From positions 1-64,000 of the forward strand of contig JAEINK010000011.1 in assembly GCA_016342585.1 (NCBI GenBank): DNA of 64,000 bases, read 5' to 3'. The stretch comes from Spirochaetales bacterium. GTDB lineage: Bacteria; Spirochaetota; Spirochaetia; UBA9216. Every line of letters begins with the position of its first letter. Positions within the stretch are counted from its first letter, which is position 1. Position numbers and translations under genes: made by a program. Under the pieces are notes generated by a model. That model searched no databases, was not told where the DNA came from, and was given only the letters and a program-made list of their open reading frames with translations. Positions 52,230-59,908 of the stretch are shown here, piece after piece.

Positions 52230-52465
52230 CTTTCTCCCCCCCTAACTTTCTTTAGAGCAAAGAAAAATATGAAGGTTGTCAGTCCGCTTCCAATGGCTGC
52301 CTCAGTCATGGCTACATCCGGTGCTGCAAGAATTATGAATAAAATAGAAGAAAAAAGTCCTGCCGCTCCTGCTGCCAGGATGGAAACCGTTCTATCCCGG
52401 GTGACCACTGCCAAAACCGCTGCGGATAAGGTGAACAGGGCGATGATAATAAAAATAATTTCCAT
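52226..52465 (-). CDS. MbhD-like subunit (MrpA C-terminal DUF4040 segment)
   Basis: A 79-residue, two- to three-TM protein with the signature APDVAMTEAAIGSGL found in MrpA C-terminal segments. The full-length MrpA N-terminal antiporter is absent from the operon, as in Mbh and Mbx. Confidence 0.9.
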   Translation of the reverse strand: MEIIFIIIALFTLSAAVLAVVTRDRTVSILAAGAAGLFSSILFIILAAPDVAMTEAAIGSGLTTFIFFFALKKVRGGER

Positions 52466-52467
52466 AT

Positions 52468-52791
52468 CTATTTCACCTCCTCTGGTGTTTCAAGTTTATC
52501 TTCAATTGTTTTATCACTCATTTTTTGTCCGCTGAAATGGGCGCCTCTGGCAACCACATGGGAGGATATCGGGTTCGTGAGGATAATGAAGAGGATTAGG
52601 ATCACAAGCTTCGTTGTCCATTCCGGGTGGATAAAGGCCATGCCAATCATGACGACGATGGTTCCCAGGGTTGTTGCCTTTGTTCCCGTTTGTATTCTGT
52701 TGTAGACATCGGGCATTCGAATTACCCCAAGGGCGCTTAAGAAGAATATAAGGGATCCTATAAGCATTAATATTGAACCTGCAAGAATCAT
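52468..52791 (-). CDS. MrpG/MnhG-like subunit (MbxC)
   Basis: A 107-residue protein with three TM helices and the MnhG motif GVIRMPDVYNRIQTGTKATTLG, followed by TNPISSHVVARGAHFSG. It starts at the last base of the MrpF gene and stops 2 bp before the MbhD-like gene. Confidence 0.93.
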   Translation of the reverse strand: MILAGSILMLIGSLIFFLSALGVIRMPDVYNRIQTGTKATTLGTIVVMIGMAFIHPEWTTKLVILILFIILTNPISSHVVARGAHFSGQKMSDKTIEDKLETPEEVK

Positions 52792-53051
52792 TACAGCCCC
52801 CTTTCGTAATAACGGGCAACGACGAGGACTCCGATGAAACTCAGGAGTGCATAAACAAGTGCCACATCGACATAAATGAATCTTTCCAGTAGATGAGCCA
52901 GTATCACGATTAGTGACATGGCAATAATGGAAGCGGTATCGAATGCTACCACCCTGTCCAGGATCGAAGGCCCAATAATAAATCTGATGAGTATTATGCC
53001 AATACTTATCAGGATTATTATGACGGATACTAAGATAATTTGATCAGCCAA
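52791..53051 (-). CDS. MrpF/MnhF-like subunit (MbxB)
   Basis: An 86-residue protein with three TM helices. The MnhF signature IIGPSILDRVVAFDTASII (here RFIIGPSILDRV) and VDVALVYALLSFIGVL are present. It overlaps MrpE by 8 bp. Confidence 0.92.
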   Translation of the reverse strand: MADQIILVSVIIILISIGIILIRFIIGPSILDRVVAFDTASIIAMSLIVILAHLLERFIYVDVALVYALLSFIGVLVVARYYERGL

Positions 53052-53535
53052 AGATTACCTCCAGATGTTTCTCAAATTTATCCACGATTTTTTCGGTAGC
53101 TTTTTCAACATCGGTGGATGACGCGTCGATCCAGTGGATATAGAGTTTGTCTTCCATAATGTCCACTGTCAGTGTTCCCGGAGTCAGGGTAATCGAATTC
53201 GCCAGGGCCAGCCTGCCGAGTTTTGATTTCAATTTTGTCTTTACTTCCACAACGGCCGGGTTGATCCGAACCTTTGGGGTAATTACCCTGGACATAACAT
53301 CAATGTTTGATTTTATGAGTTCAAACAAAAAAACAAATAACCAGGTAAACATGGCTGCTATCGCTTTCGGTGAGAATTTCATTGTCCCAAACAGATCTGT
53401 TTTTACAAGAAAGGCTGTCCCCAGGATGGCGAGCAGGACTCCGGTGATCAGAATCTCTTTTCTTACACTTGAATTCAGTCCAATCCAGAACAGGAGTCCC
53501 AGACAAAATGAAATCAGTACAGTCTTTACTTTCAC
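53044..53535 (-). CDS. MrpE/MnhE-like subunit (MbxA)
   Basis: A 163-residue protein with two or more TM helices and a cytoplasmic domain. The MnhE features are ELIKSNIDVMSRVITPKVRINPAVV and LALANSITLTPGTLTVDI. It is the first gene of the 12-gene operon. It starts with GTG 53535 and a GGAGG 7 nt away. All downstream genes are tightly packed, so one mRNA of about 11 kb is expected. Confidence 0.93.
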   Translation of the reverse strand: MKVKTVLISFCLGLLFWIGLNSSVRKEILITGVLLAILGTAFLVKTDLFGTMKFSPKAIAAMFTWLFVFLFELIKSNIDVMSRVITPKVRINPAVVEVKTKLKSKLGRLALANSITLTPGTLTVDIMEDKLYIHWIDASSTDVEKATEKIVDKFEKHLEVIFG

Positions 53536-53894
53536 TAAAAACCTCCATCTTTTTTAATCCTGCTTCAGTCTGACACAGAAGTTATCTCAATTATGATGTT
53601 TTAATTAACTTGACAGAATTGCTATGATTTTAACATTAAATATAAAAAAGTCAATATAATTATATCGTTATATTAAGATTGATTGATGTTGCTGGAGCCA
53701 CCTCCTTTTCTTTAATTATAATCGAAGAGATAGGGAAATCTCAAATTTGGCAGTTTTTTTACCTTTTCAAATTTAAATTGAGAGAGGGTGCAGGAATATG
53801 GGGGGAAACCGGGACCCTTTTTCATAAAATTATCCAATTCTGCAGGACAGGGGGCAGATAGATCATTCGGTAATTTTCCTGTATCTTATCACCC
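53536..53894. other. Intergenic region between the mbx-like operon and the ABC exporter
   Basis: About 360 bp without a supportable gene (ORF 53679-53861 lacks a Shine-Dalgarno and recognisable features). The left third is AT-rich and carries the mbx-like promoter and a palindrome. The right part has only a possible -10 (TATCTT, 53882-53887), 7 nt before the exporter ATG. No -35, Shine-Dalgarno or terminator is clear. Confidence 0.5.
53627..53674 (-). promoter_or_regulatory. Promoter of the mbx-like operon with overlapping inverted repeat
   Basis: On the minus strand -35 TTGACT (53654-53649), a 16-bp spacer and -10 TAAAAT (53632-53627), giving a leader of about 85 nt. A perfect 7-bp inverted repeat AATATAA-N8-TTATATT (53653-53674) abuts the -35 and could bind a regulator. 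It does not match the Rex or FNR consensus. Confidence 0.55.
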
Positions 53895-55655
53895 ATGTTA
53901 CGCCAATTTATTCGCTATTACATACCCCACCGGAGGTTGTTTGCCCTCGATATGTCATGTGCGGTAACTGCTTCGTTTTTATCCATACTGTTTCCGTTTT
54001 TAACGCGAACCCTTATCAGTGAATATCTTCCCTCCGGGAATATACGCCGCATTATTATTACCCTGGCTTTCATGCTTGGGATTTATGCCACCCAGTCTTT
54101 TCTCACCTATATCCGGGTAAAGTGGGGGCACGTCCTCGGGGTCCGGATGGAGGCCGATATGAGGCGGGACCTCTTTGGTCACATTCAGAAACTCTCCTTC
54201 AGTTATTTTGATCAGGTGAAGACCGGCCATCTGATGAGCCGGATATCCAATGATCTGAATGTGATTTCCGAGATGGCTCATCATGCACCGGAAGATCTCA
54301 TAATTTCGATAATTGTCCTCATCATGGCCTATGCGGTCATGTTCGTTTTTAATACTTCCCTGGCAATGATCTCTCTCATCCCCATGCCCTTTATGGCTTT
54401 GTGGGGAATTTACATGGGAAGCCGGATGAGAAAGGGATTCCGGCAGGTCCGGAAGGAGATCGCCGAGATAAACAGTACTGTGGAGAATTCTGTGCAGGGT
54501 ATCCGTGAGGTTAAATCTTTTGGGAATGAGAAGCTGGAGAAGGCAAGATTTCACAACAGCAATGACTCGTTCCGGATTGCCAAGGAGGTGATGTATGGCC
54601 GAATGGCGGTCTTTCACTCCTTCATGGGCTTTCTCCGGGAGACCTACTACTTCTGTGTGATCGCCGGTGGTGTCATCCTGATTTTCAAAGGCCGACTGGA
54701 ATTGGTAGACCTTCTTGCATTCATCCTTTATGTAGGAATAATTCTTCCTCCCATAGATCGGCTAATCAATTTCACCGAGCAGCTCCAGCAGGGGATCTCT
54801 TCCTTTGAACGTTTTATTGAAATTATGGAGCTTCATCCGGATATTGAGGATGGGGAAAATGCTGTTGAGTTCATTGCCGGAGGAGGGGAACTATCCATCA
54901 ACAATATAAGTTTTAAATATGATAAATCCCCCGACTGGATTTTGAAAGATATATCCCTTAGGATCAAAGGGGGCCGAACCATTGCCATTGCCGGGGAATC
55001 CGGGGCAGGGAAGAGTACTCTGGCCGCTCTCATCCCCAGGTTTTATGATATTCAGCAGGGCGGGATTGAAATTGACGGTCAGGATATAAGGGGTGTTCAG
55101 CAGAGAAGCCTCCGAAAAGCTATAGGGATCGTTCAGCAGAATGTATTTCTATTTGATGGTACAATAAGGGAGAATATAATCTACGGTAAACCCGATGCGG
55201 TGGACGATGAGCTTAATGCGGCAGTTGAGATGGCAAATCTTGGAAGCTTTATTAATACCCTTCCCGAGGGACTGGATACCCAGGTGGGAGAACGGGGTAT
55301 CCGGCTTTCCGGTGGTCAGAAGCAGCGGATTTCCATTGCCAGGGTATTCCTTAAAAATCCGGAGATTCTGATCCTTGATGAGGCAACCAGCTCTCTGGAT
55401 AATGAATCGGAGGCGCTCATACAGGAGGCCCTTTGGCAGCTCTGTGAAAACAGGACGACCATCATTATTGCCCACAGATTGTCCACCATTATGCGGGCCG
55501 ATAAAATATTTGTTATGAGAAACGGAAAAATAGTGGAAGAGGGAACACATGGGGAACTTTTATCCCTGGGCGGCTATTATAAAGACCTGGCGGACAAGGG
55601 AACCCTGGAGGCTGAAAATGCTGAATATAATCAAAGTGAACAAGGAGAAATTTAG
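53895..55655 (+). CDS. ABC transporter, fused membrane and ATPase domains (exporter type)
   Basis: A 586-residue half-transporter: six-TM exporter domain (about 1-310) then ATPase with Walker A GESGAGKST, Q-loop VQQNVFLF, signature LSGGQKQR, Walker B ILILDEATSS and H-loop IIAHRLS. It works as a homodimer or with a partner, exporting lipid, peptide or drug; the substrate is unknown. No Shine-Dalgarno is visible before ATG 53895 and a TATCTT lies 7 nt upstream, so it may be leaderless. It is followed 2 bp later by the RRM gene. Confidence 0.93.
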   Translation: MLRQFIRYYIPHRRLFALDMSCAVTASFLSILFPFLTRTLISEYLPSGNIRRIIITLAFMLGIYATQSFLTYIRVKWGHVLGVRMEADMRRDLFGHIQKLSFSYFDQVKTGHLMSRISNDLNVISEMAHHAPEDLIISIIVLIMAYAVMFVFNTSLAMISLIPMPFMALWGIYMGSRMRKGFRQVRKEIAEINSTVENSVQGIREVKSFGNEKLEKARFHNSNDSFRIAKEVMYGRMAVFHSFMGFLRETYYFCVIAGGVILIFKGRLELVDLLAFILYVGIILPPIDRLINFTEQLQQGISSFERFIEIMELHPDIEDGENAVEFIAGGGELSINNISFKYDKSPDWILKDISLRIKGGRTIAIAGESGAGKSTLAALIPRFYDIQQGGIEIDGQDIRGVQQRSLRKAIGIVQQNVFLFDGTIRENIIYGKPDAVDDELNAAVEMANLGSFINTLPEGLDTQVGERGIRLSGGQKQRISIARVFLKNPEILILDEATSSLDNESEALIQEALWQLCENRTTIIIAHRLSTIMRADKIFVMRNGKIVEEGTHGELLSLGGYYKDLADKGTLEAENAEYNQSEQGEI

Positions 55656-55657
55656 AA

Positions 55658-55906
55658 ATGAATATACTGATAAGAAACCTTTCAAGGCAGACCACGGAAA
55701 AGGACCTGAGAAACCTTTTTGCTTCATTCGGAACCATATCCGCCCTGAATATTGTTATGGATGAAGCGTCGGGACAGTCGAAGGGGTTTGGTTTTGTGGA
55801 GATGAGGGACGTCAAAGAGGCGAAAAAGGCGATTCATAACTTGAATGGCAAAAAGATAGATGGGGAAAAGATAAGGGTAAAATCCACAAAACAGCGGATG
55901 ATCTAG
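55658..55906 (+). CDS. Small RRM-domain RNA-binding protein
   Basis: An 82-residue single RNA recognition motif with RNP2 (ILIRNLS) and RNP1 (KGFGFVEM). No glycine-rich tail is present, unlike some cyanobacterial Rbp proteins. It starts 2 bp after the exporter stop and ends 13 bp before the dehydrogenase gene, so all three are co-transcribed. Likely a post-transcriptional regulator or RNA chaperone; targets are unknown. Confidence 0.92.
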   Translation: MNILIRNLSRQTTEKDLRNLFASFGTISALNIVMDEASGQSKGFGFVEMRDVKEAKKAIHNLNGKKIDGEKIRVKSTKQRMI

Positions 55907-55919
55907 AGATAGGGCTGTT

Positions 55920-57257
55920 ATGAACCTTAAGGAAATATTGACTTCGGTTAAAGATACGGATGATTTGCTCATCGGTTCAGGGGTGATAGAAAACTGCGCC
56001 TCTCTGTTCAGGAAGCACTGGCCCGGCAAAAACGGGCTTATTGTGGCCGATTCCAACACCTGGGCGGCCGGCGGGGAGAGACTTGGCACTCTTCTGGATG
56101 GTGAAGGGATATTTCTCCTTCCCCCCCTGATCTTCGGAGTCCCGCCCCTCCTTCATGCGGATTATACGGGTGTGGAGCTCATCATCAACCAGGTTGTAAA
56201 CCCCCGGGATACCATCCTGATTGCGGTCGGTTCAGGAACCATAAATGATCTTGTTAAAAGGGCCTCTTTTGAACTTAACCAGGAGTACCTTTGTTTTGGT
56301 ACGGCTGCCTCTATGGATGGGTACTGCTCCTCCGGGGCGGCTCTGGCACGGGATGGCCTGAAACAGACTCTGGCGTGTCCCGCGCCAAAGGTGATTGTTG
56401 CCGATACGGATATTCTGAAGACCGCGCCCGGGGCAAGTTCGGCTGCCGGTTATGGGGATCTTGCAAGCAAGCTCACCGCCGGTGCGGATTGGATTATCGC
56501 CGATTTTACCGGAGATGATCCCATTGATGAGAGTGTCTGGAATATTGTACAGCCCCGGCTTGGCGTTTGGCTTGCTGAACCGGCAAAGCTGAGGGCTGGT
56601 AATCCGGATGTGCTGGCTGCCGTCTTTGAGGGGCTTAATTTCAGTGGTCTTGCCATGCAGGTTCTGGGTCGTTCTAGGGCTGCCTCGGGTGCTGAGCACC
56701 TTTTCAGCCATATATGGGAGATGTCGGGTCATCTTGGTGCTGACGGGAATCCTGTCTCCCATGGTTTTCAGGTTTCACTTGGTATCCTTTGTGTTACCGC
56801 TCTGATGGAGGAGGTCTTCCGCCTGAAGGCTCATGAGATTGATATCGAGCAGGCTCTTAGACAATACCCCAGCTGGGATAGCCGGGTGTTGGAAATTGAG
56901 TCTTTCATGGGGTGTTTTCCCTCCTATACCGAGTATTTTGATATTTGCCGGGAAAAATATTTAAGCCGGGATGAACTTCAGATAAAACTATCCCGTCTGA
57001 AAGAGGGGTGGGAAGAGCTTAAGTCCAATGTCTGGAAAAAACTTCCCCACTATTCTGAGATGAAGAGCATGCTTGAACTGGCAGGTTGCCCCGTCTCTCC
57101 AGGTGATATAAATCTTGACAGGGCGACAGCCCTTTCGACCTACAGAAAAGCCCAATGCATGCGGAACAGGTATACGATTCTGGATCTGGCCTACGAACTT
57201 GGTATCCTTGATCGATGTGTCGGGAGGATTGACCGGAACCAACTGTATCTCAATTGA
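55920..57257 (+). CDS. Glycerol-1-phosphate dehydrogenase-like protein (AraM/EgsA family)
   Basis: A 445-residue member of the iron/zinc alcohol dehydrogenase-3-like fold. Motifs: NAD(P) loop GSGTINDLVK, TAASMDGYCSSGAAL, metal Asp in AAGYGDLASK and metal His in SGAEHLFSH and SHGFQVSLG. It would interconvert dihydroxyacetone phosphate and sn-glycerol-1-phosphate, as in archaeal lipid backbones and Bacillus AraM. An extended C-terminal region (~60 residues) is present. It is co-transcribed with an exporter and an RRM protein. A glycerol dehydrogenase role is the alternative. Confidence 0.87.
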   Translation: MNLKEILTSVKDTDDLLIGSGVIENCASLFRKHWPGKNGLIVADSNTWAAGGERLGTLLDGEGIFLLPPLIFGVPPLLHADYTGVELIINQVVNPRDTILIAVGSGTINDLVKRASFELNQEYLCFGTAASMDGYCSSGAALARDGLKQTLACPAPKVIVADTDILKTAPGASSAAGYGDLASKLTAGADWIIADFTGDDPIDESVWNIVQPRLGVWLAEPAKLRAGNPDVLAAVFEGLNFSGLAMQVLGRSRAASGAEHLFSHIWEMSGHLGADGNPVSHGFQVSLGILCVTALMEEVFRLKAHEIDIEQALRQYPSWDSRVLEIESFMGCFPSYTEYFDICREKYLSRDELQIKLSRLKEGWEELKSNVWKKLPHYSEMKSMLELAGCPVSPGDINLDRATALSTYRKAQCMRNRYTILDLAYELGILDRCVGRIDRNQLYLN

Positions 57258-57289
57258 GAGGAGCCGCTGCCATAAGCTGCCATAAAAAC

Positions 57290-57325
57290 GGGGCTGCCTT
57301 CCTGTTCTTCCGGAAATCCAGCCCC
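57290..57325. terminator. Bidirectional terminator
   Basis: GGGGCTG (57290-57296) / CAGCCCC (57319-57325), with an inner TTCC/GGAA stem, followed by TTTGTCTTTCTTT on plus and GTTTTTATG on minus. It lies between the convergent dehydrogenase and outer-membrane protein genes. Confidence 0.8.
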
Positions 57326-57353
57326 TTTGTCTTTCTTTGCCAGTCGCTTACAG

Positions 57354-57950
57354 TTAGAAACTGAATCCTCCGAAAACCCCCAACTCAAAATTCTTTAAAG
57401 GGTAGATTTCAATCTGTGTTGCCGGAATCGGCTGGTTGTAAACCCTGTATAGAACCTTGGCTCCCACATGAATCCCGCCCAGCCGCAGGGCCGCTCCTCC
57501 GCCAGCCTGTATAAAGAGAGAGAGCATGAGAGGATCTTCCGCCGGCTCCTCCTCTCCCGCCATCATCTCCTCGGTCAGTTCCACTCGTCCGGCATTTCCT
57601 ATCCCCAGTTCAACGAAGGGATCAATCGCGAAATCCCCAAGAAAATGGTATCGGAAATCAAAGGAGCCAATCCAGTCCAGATACCATTCATACTCAAGAT
57701 CCGGAGAATCAGACTCAATAGGAGTAAAATCCGTCAGGTAGGTCATACCAAAGCCGATGTTATCAAGCTTAACCTCCCAGTAGAAACCGGGGATCATATT
57801 CAGCTCTCCCTCAAATTCGGGTCTGGTCTCCTCGTTTAATGGATTCTCCATAAGTTCCATGGTGCCAATACCACCAAGTCTGAATGTTTCCGCGGCCAGC
57901 GTAGACCCTATGAGGATTATTATCAGTAATATAAAGATTTTCTGTTTCAT
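57354..57950 (-). CDS. Putative outer-membrane beta-barrel protein
   Basis: A 198-residue secreted protein with signal MKQKIFILLIIILIGSTLAA. The mature part alternates short amphipathic aromatic/glycine strands (GFYWEVKLDNIGFGMTYL, GSFDFRYHFLGDFAID) and ends in Phe (FGGFSF), the usual C-terminal BAM signal. An acidic loop (MMAGEEEPAEDP) is visible. It has an AGGAGAAGG Shine-Dalgarno and is monocistronic. The family is unknown. Confidence 0.72.
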   Translation of the reverse strand: MKQKIFILLIIILIGSTLAAETFRLGGIGTMELMENPLNEETRPEFEGELNMIPGFYWEVKLDNIGFGMTYLTDFTPIESDSPDLEYEWYLDWIGSFDFRYHFLGDFAIDPFVELGIGNAGRVELTEEMMAGEEEPAEDPLMLSLFIQAGGGAALRLGGIHVGAKVLYRVYNQPIPATQIEIYPLKNFELGVFGGFSF

Positions 57951-58022
57951 TTCCTTCTCCTGTTTATGCTTCTCTTATTCAACATATGCCAGGCTGTTAA
58001 GTGTTACATTTTTAAAACCGAT

Positions 58023-58051
58023 TTGTTTTTCAGAAGTGAATATCCTATAAT
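58023..58051 (+). promoter_or_regulatory. Promoter of the membrane PAS kinase, leaderless
   Basis: -35 TTGTTT (58023-58028), a 17-bp spacer and consensus -10 TATAAT (58046-58051), then TGAAGG and the ATG at 58058. The GAAGG is too close to serve as a Shine-Dalgarno, and the expected transcription start is at the ATG. Confidence 0.7.
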
Positions 58052-58057
58052 TGAAGG

Positions 58058-59884
58058 ATGGAATCTTTGATAAAACACACTATCCCTTCATTCTTCATTT
58101 TGATACTTGTGACAATTCTATCATTGGTTCTTTTTGCCTGCGGGGCTGTTTTGTTTTTCGTCGACTCGGAAATGATCCCCAGATTAATCTCTATTGTTCT
58201 GCTCCTCCTGTCTCTGATGGTACTTCCGGGTGCTCTGTTTATGGTTCGGAGGCTGAGGGCCGGTCTCATCGCTATCAGTTCAAAGGATGGCCCCTTGATT
58301 AAGGCAGACCAGCGGGAAAATGTGGAGCGATTGAATCTGGCCATGACCGGTTCGCAGGATGGACTCTGGGACTGGGATGTTAAAACCGGAACATTTTTTT
58401 TCGATGATCGTTATTACACCATGGTGGGATATGCTCCCCGGGAGTTTCCCATGACGTTTGAGGAGTGGGAGAAGCGGGTTCATCCGGAGGATTTAGATGG
58501 TACCCTTAACGAAATCCAAAATTGCTTTAAAGGAGACCTTGATTCCTATCTGGTTGATTATCGATTTTTGAATAAGAATGGAGAATATACCTGGATTCGT
58601 GCAAAAGGCCGGCCAGCCAGTTTTGACCCAAACGGCGAGGTCACGCGGTTCATAGGATTTCACGCGGATATTAACAATTTAAAAAAAATGACCGAAGCAT
58701 ACCAGAAATCCTCGGAAATGCTTCAGAAGGTAATCGATAACATTCCTCAGCTGATTTACTGGAAGAACCGGGATTTTATTTATCAGGGGTGTAACCGGGC
58801 ATTTAGCCGGATTTTAGGATTTGAAGAGCCTGAATTCATTATAGGGAAATCGGATTTTGATCTTCCTTCATCAGTGTCTGAAAAAAAATCATTTCGTGAA
58901 TATGATGCCCGTATCATGGATAATGATCTCGCTGAACTTCATATTCAGGAAGTCCAAATGGGACCGGATGGGAATCCTGTTTATCTGGATACCTGCAAAA
59001 TTCCCCTTCATGATGAGAAGGGGCGGGTGATTGGTATTCTCGGAACCTCGGAAAATATCACCGAAAAAAGTCGGATGCAGGAGCTCCTTGTTCATAATGA
59101 GAAGATGCTCTCTGTGGGAGGACTTGCCGCGGGTATGGCTCATGAAATTAATAATCCACTGGCCGGGATAATCCAGACTTCGGATGTGCTGTTCAACCGT
59201 CTGGCCTCCACACTCAATATTCCAGCAAACCGGAAAGCCGCGGAAAAAGCCGGGACTTCTCTTGAGGCTGTTGAAGAGTTTATGAGGCTCCGTCAGATCC
59301 CCAGGATGCTTTTGTCAATCCAGGAATCGGGCAGGCGGGTTGGTGAGATCGTGGATAATATGCTCAGCTTTGCCCGCAAGAGTGACTCTTCATTTTCCAC
59401 CTATTCTATTAATGATGTACTGGAGAAAACCCTGGCCCTTGCCGCTACTGATTATGATTTGAAAAAACATTATGATTTTAAGAATATTGAGATCAGAAAA
59501 CAGTATGAACCTTCCCTTCCCATGGTTCCCTGTGAGGGATCCAAGATTCAGCAGGTCCTTTTCAACATTATAAAGAACGCTGCACAGGCCATGAATGAGG
59601 CGGGCATTGGTTCGCCTTGCATTGAAGTCAGAACGTCCTATAAAAAGGATAAAAAACGGGCTGTGATTGAAATTACCAATAATGGTCCGGGTATGAGTGA
59701 GGATGTTCGCCGCCGGGTTTTTGAACCTTTCTTCACAACGAAACCTACCGGGGAGGGGACGGGCCTTGGTCTGAGTGTCTCCTACTTTATAGTAACCGAA
59801 AATCATCAGGGTGAAATGGAGGTCCTTTCTGCCGTGGATAAGGGTGTTACTTTTATTATCAGTCTGCCCGTAGAGAGGGTGTGA
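58058..59884 (+). CDS. Membrane PAS histidine kinase
   Basis: A 608-residue sensor kinase: two TM helices (about 10-32 and 42-64) with almost no periplasmic part, PAS (about 88-210, GLWDWDVKTGTFFFDDR, PAS_3 type), a second PAS (about 220-340, LIYWKNRDFIYQGCN), HisKA with AAGMAHEINNPLAGIIQ and HATPase with NNGPGMSED and GEGTGLGLS. It resembles NtrB-like kinases. No response regulator is adjacent. The signal is probably intracellular or membrane-borne. A promoter lies 6 nt before the ATG. Confidence 0.9.
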   Translation: MESLIKHTIPSFFILILVTILSLVLFACGAVLFFVDSEMIPRLISIVLLLLSLMVLPGALFMVRRLRAGLIAISSKDGPLIKADQRENVERLNLAMTGSQDGLWDWDVKTGTFFFDDRYYTMVGYAPREFPMTFEEWEKRVHPEDLDGTLNEIQNCFKGDLDSYLVDYRFLNKNGEYTWIRAKGRPASFDPNGEVTRFIGFHADINNLKKMTEAYQKSSEMLQKVIDNIPQLIYWKNRDFIYQGCNRAFSRILGFEEPEFIIGKSDFDLPSSVSEKKSFREYDARIMDNDLAELHIQEVQMGPDGNPVYLDTCKIPLHDEKGRVIGILGTSENITEKSRMQELLVHNEKMLSVGGLAAGMAHEINNPLAGIIQTSDVLFNRLASTLNIPANRKAAEKAGTSLEAVEEFMRLRQIPRMLLSIQESGRRVGEIVDNMLSFARKSDSSFSTYSINDVLEKTLALAATDYDLKKHYDFKNIEIRKQYEPSLPMVPCEGSKIQQVLFNIIKNAAQAMNEAGIGSPCIEVRTSYKKDKKRAVIEITNNGPGMSEDVRRRVFEPFFTTKPTGEGTGLGLSVSYFIVTENHQGEMEVLSAVDKGVTFIISLPVERV

Positions 59885-59908
59885 TCTGCATAATCGGACT
59901 TCTGATGG

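Noticed and set aside
42368-53535. The operon as an Rnf complex or standard NADH:quinone complex I
   Set aside because: No RnfA-E-like genes or NuoE/F/G are present; MrpE/F/G/B/C subunits are instead.
54000-54617. 205-aa minus-strand ORF
   Set aside because: It is antisense to the exporter membrane domain; His-rich translation with no recognisable family.
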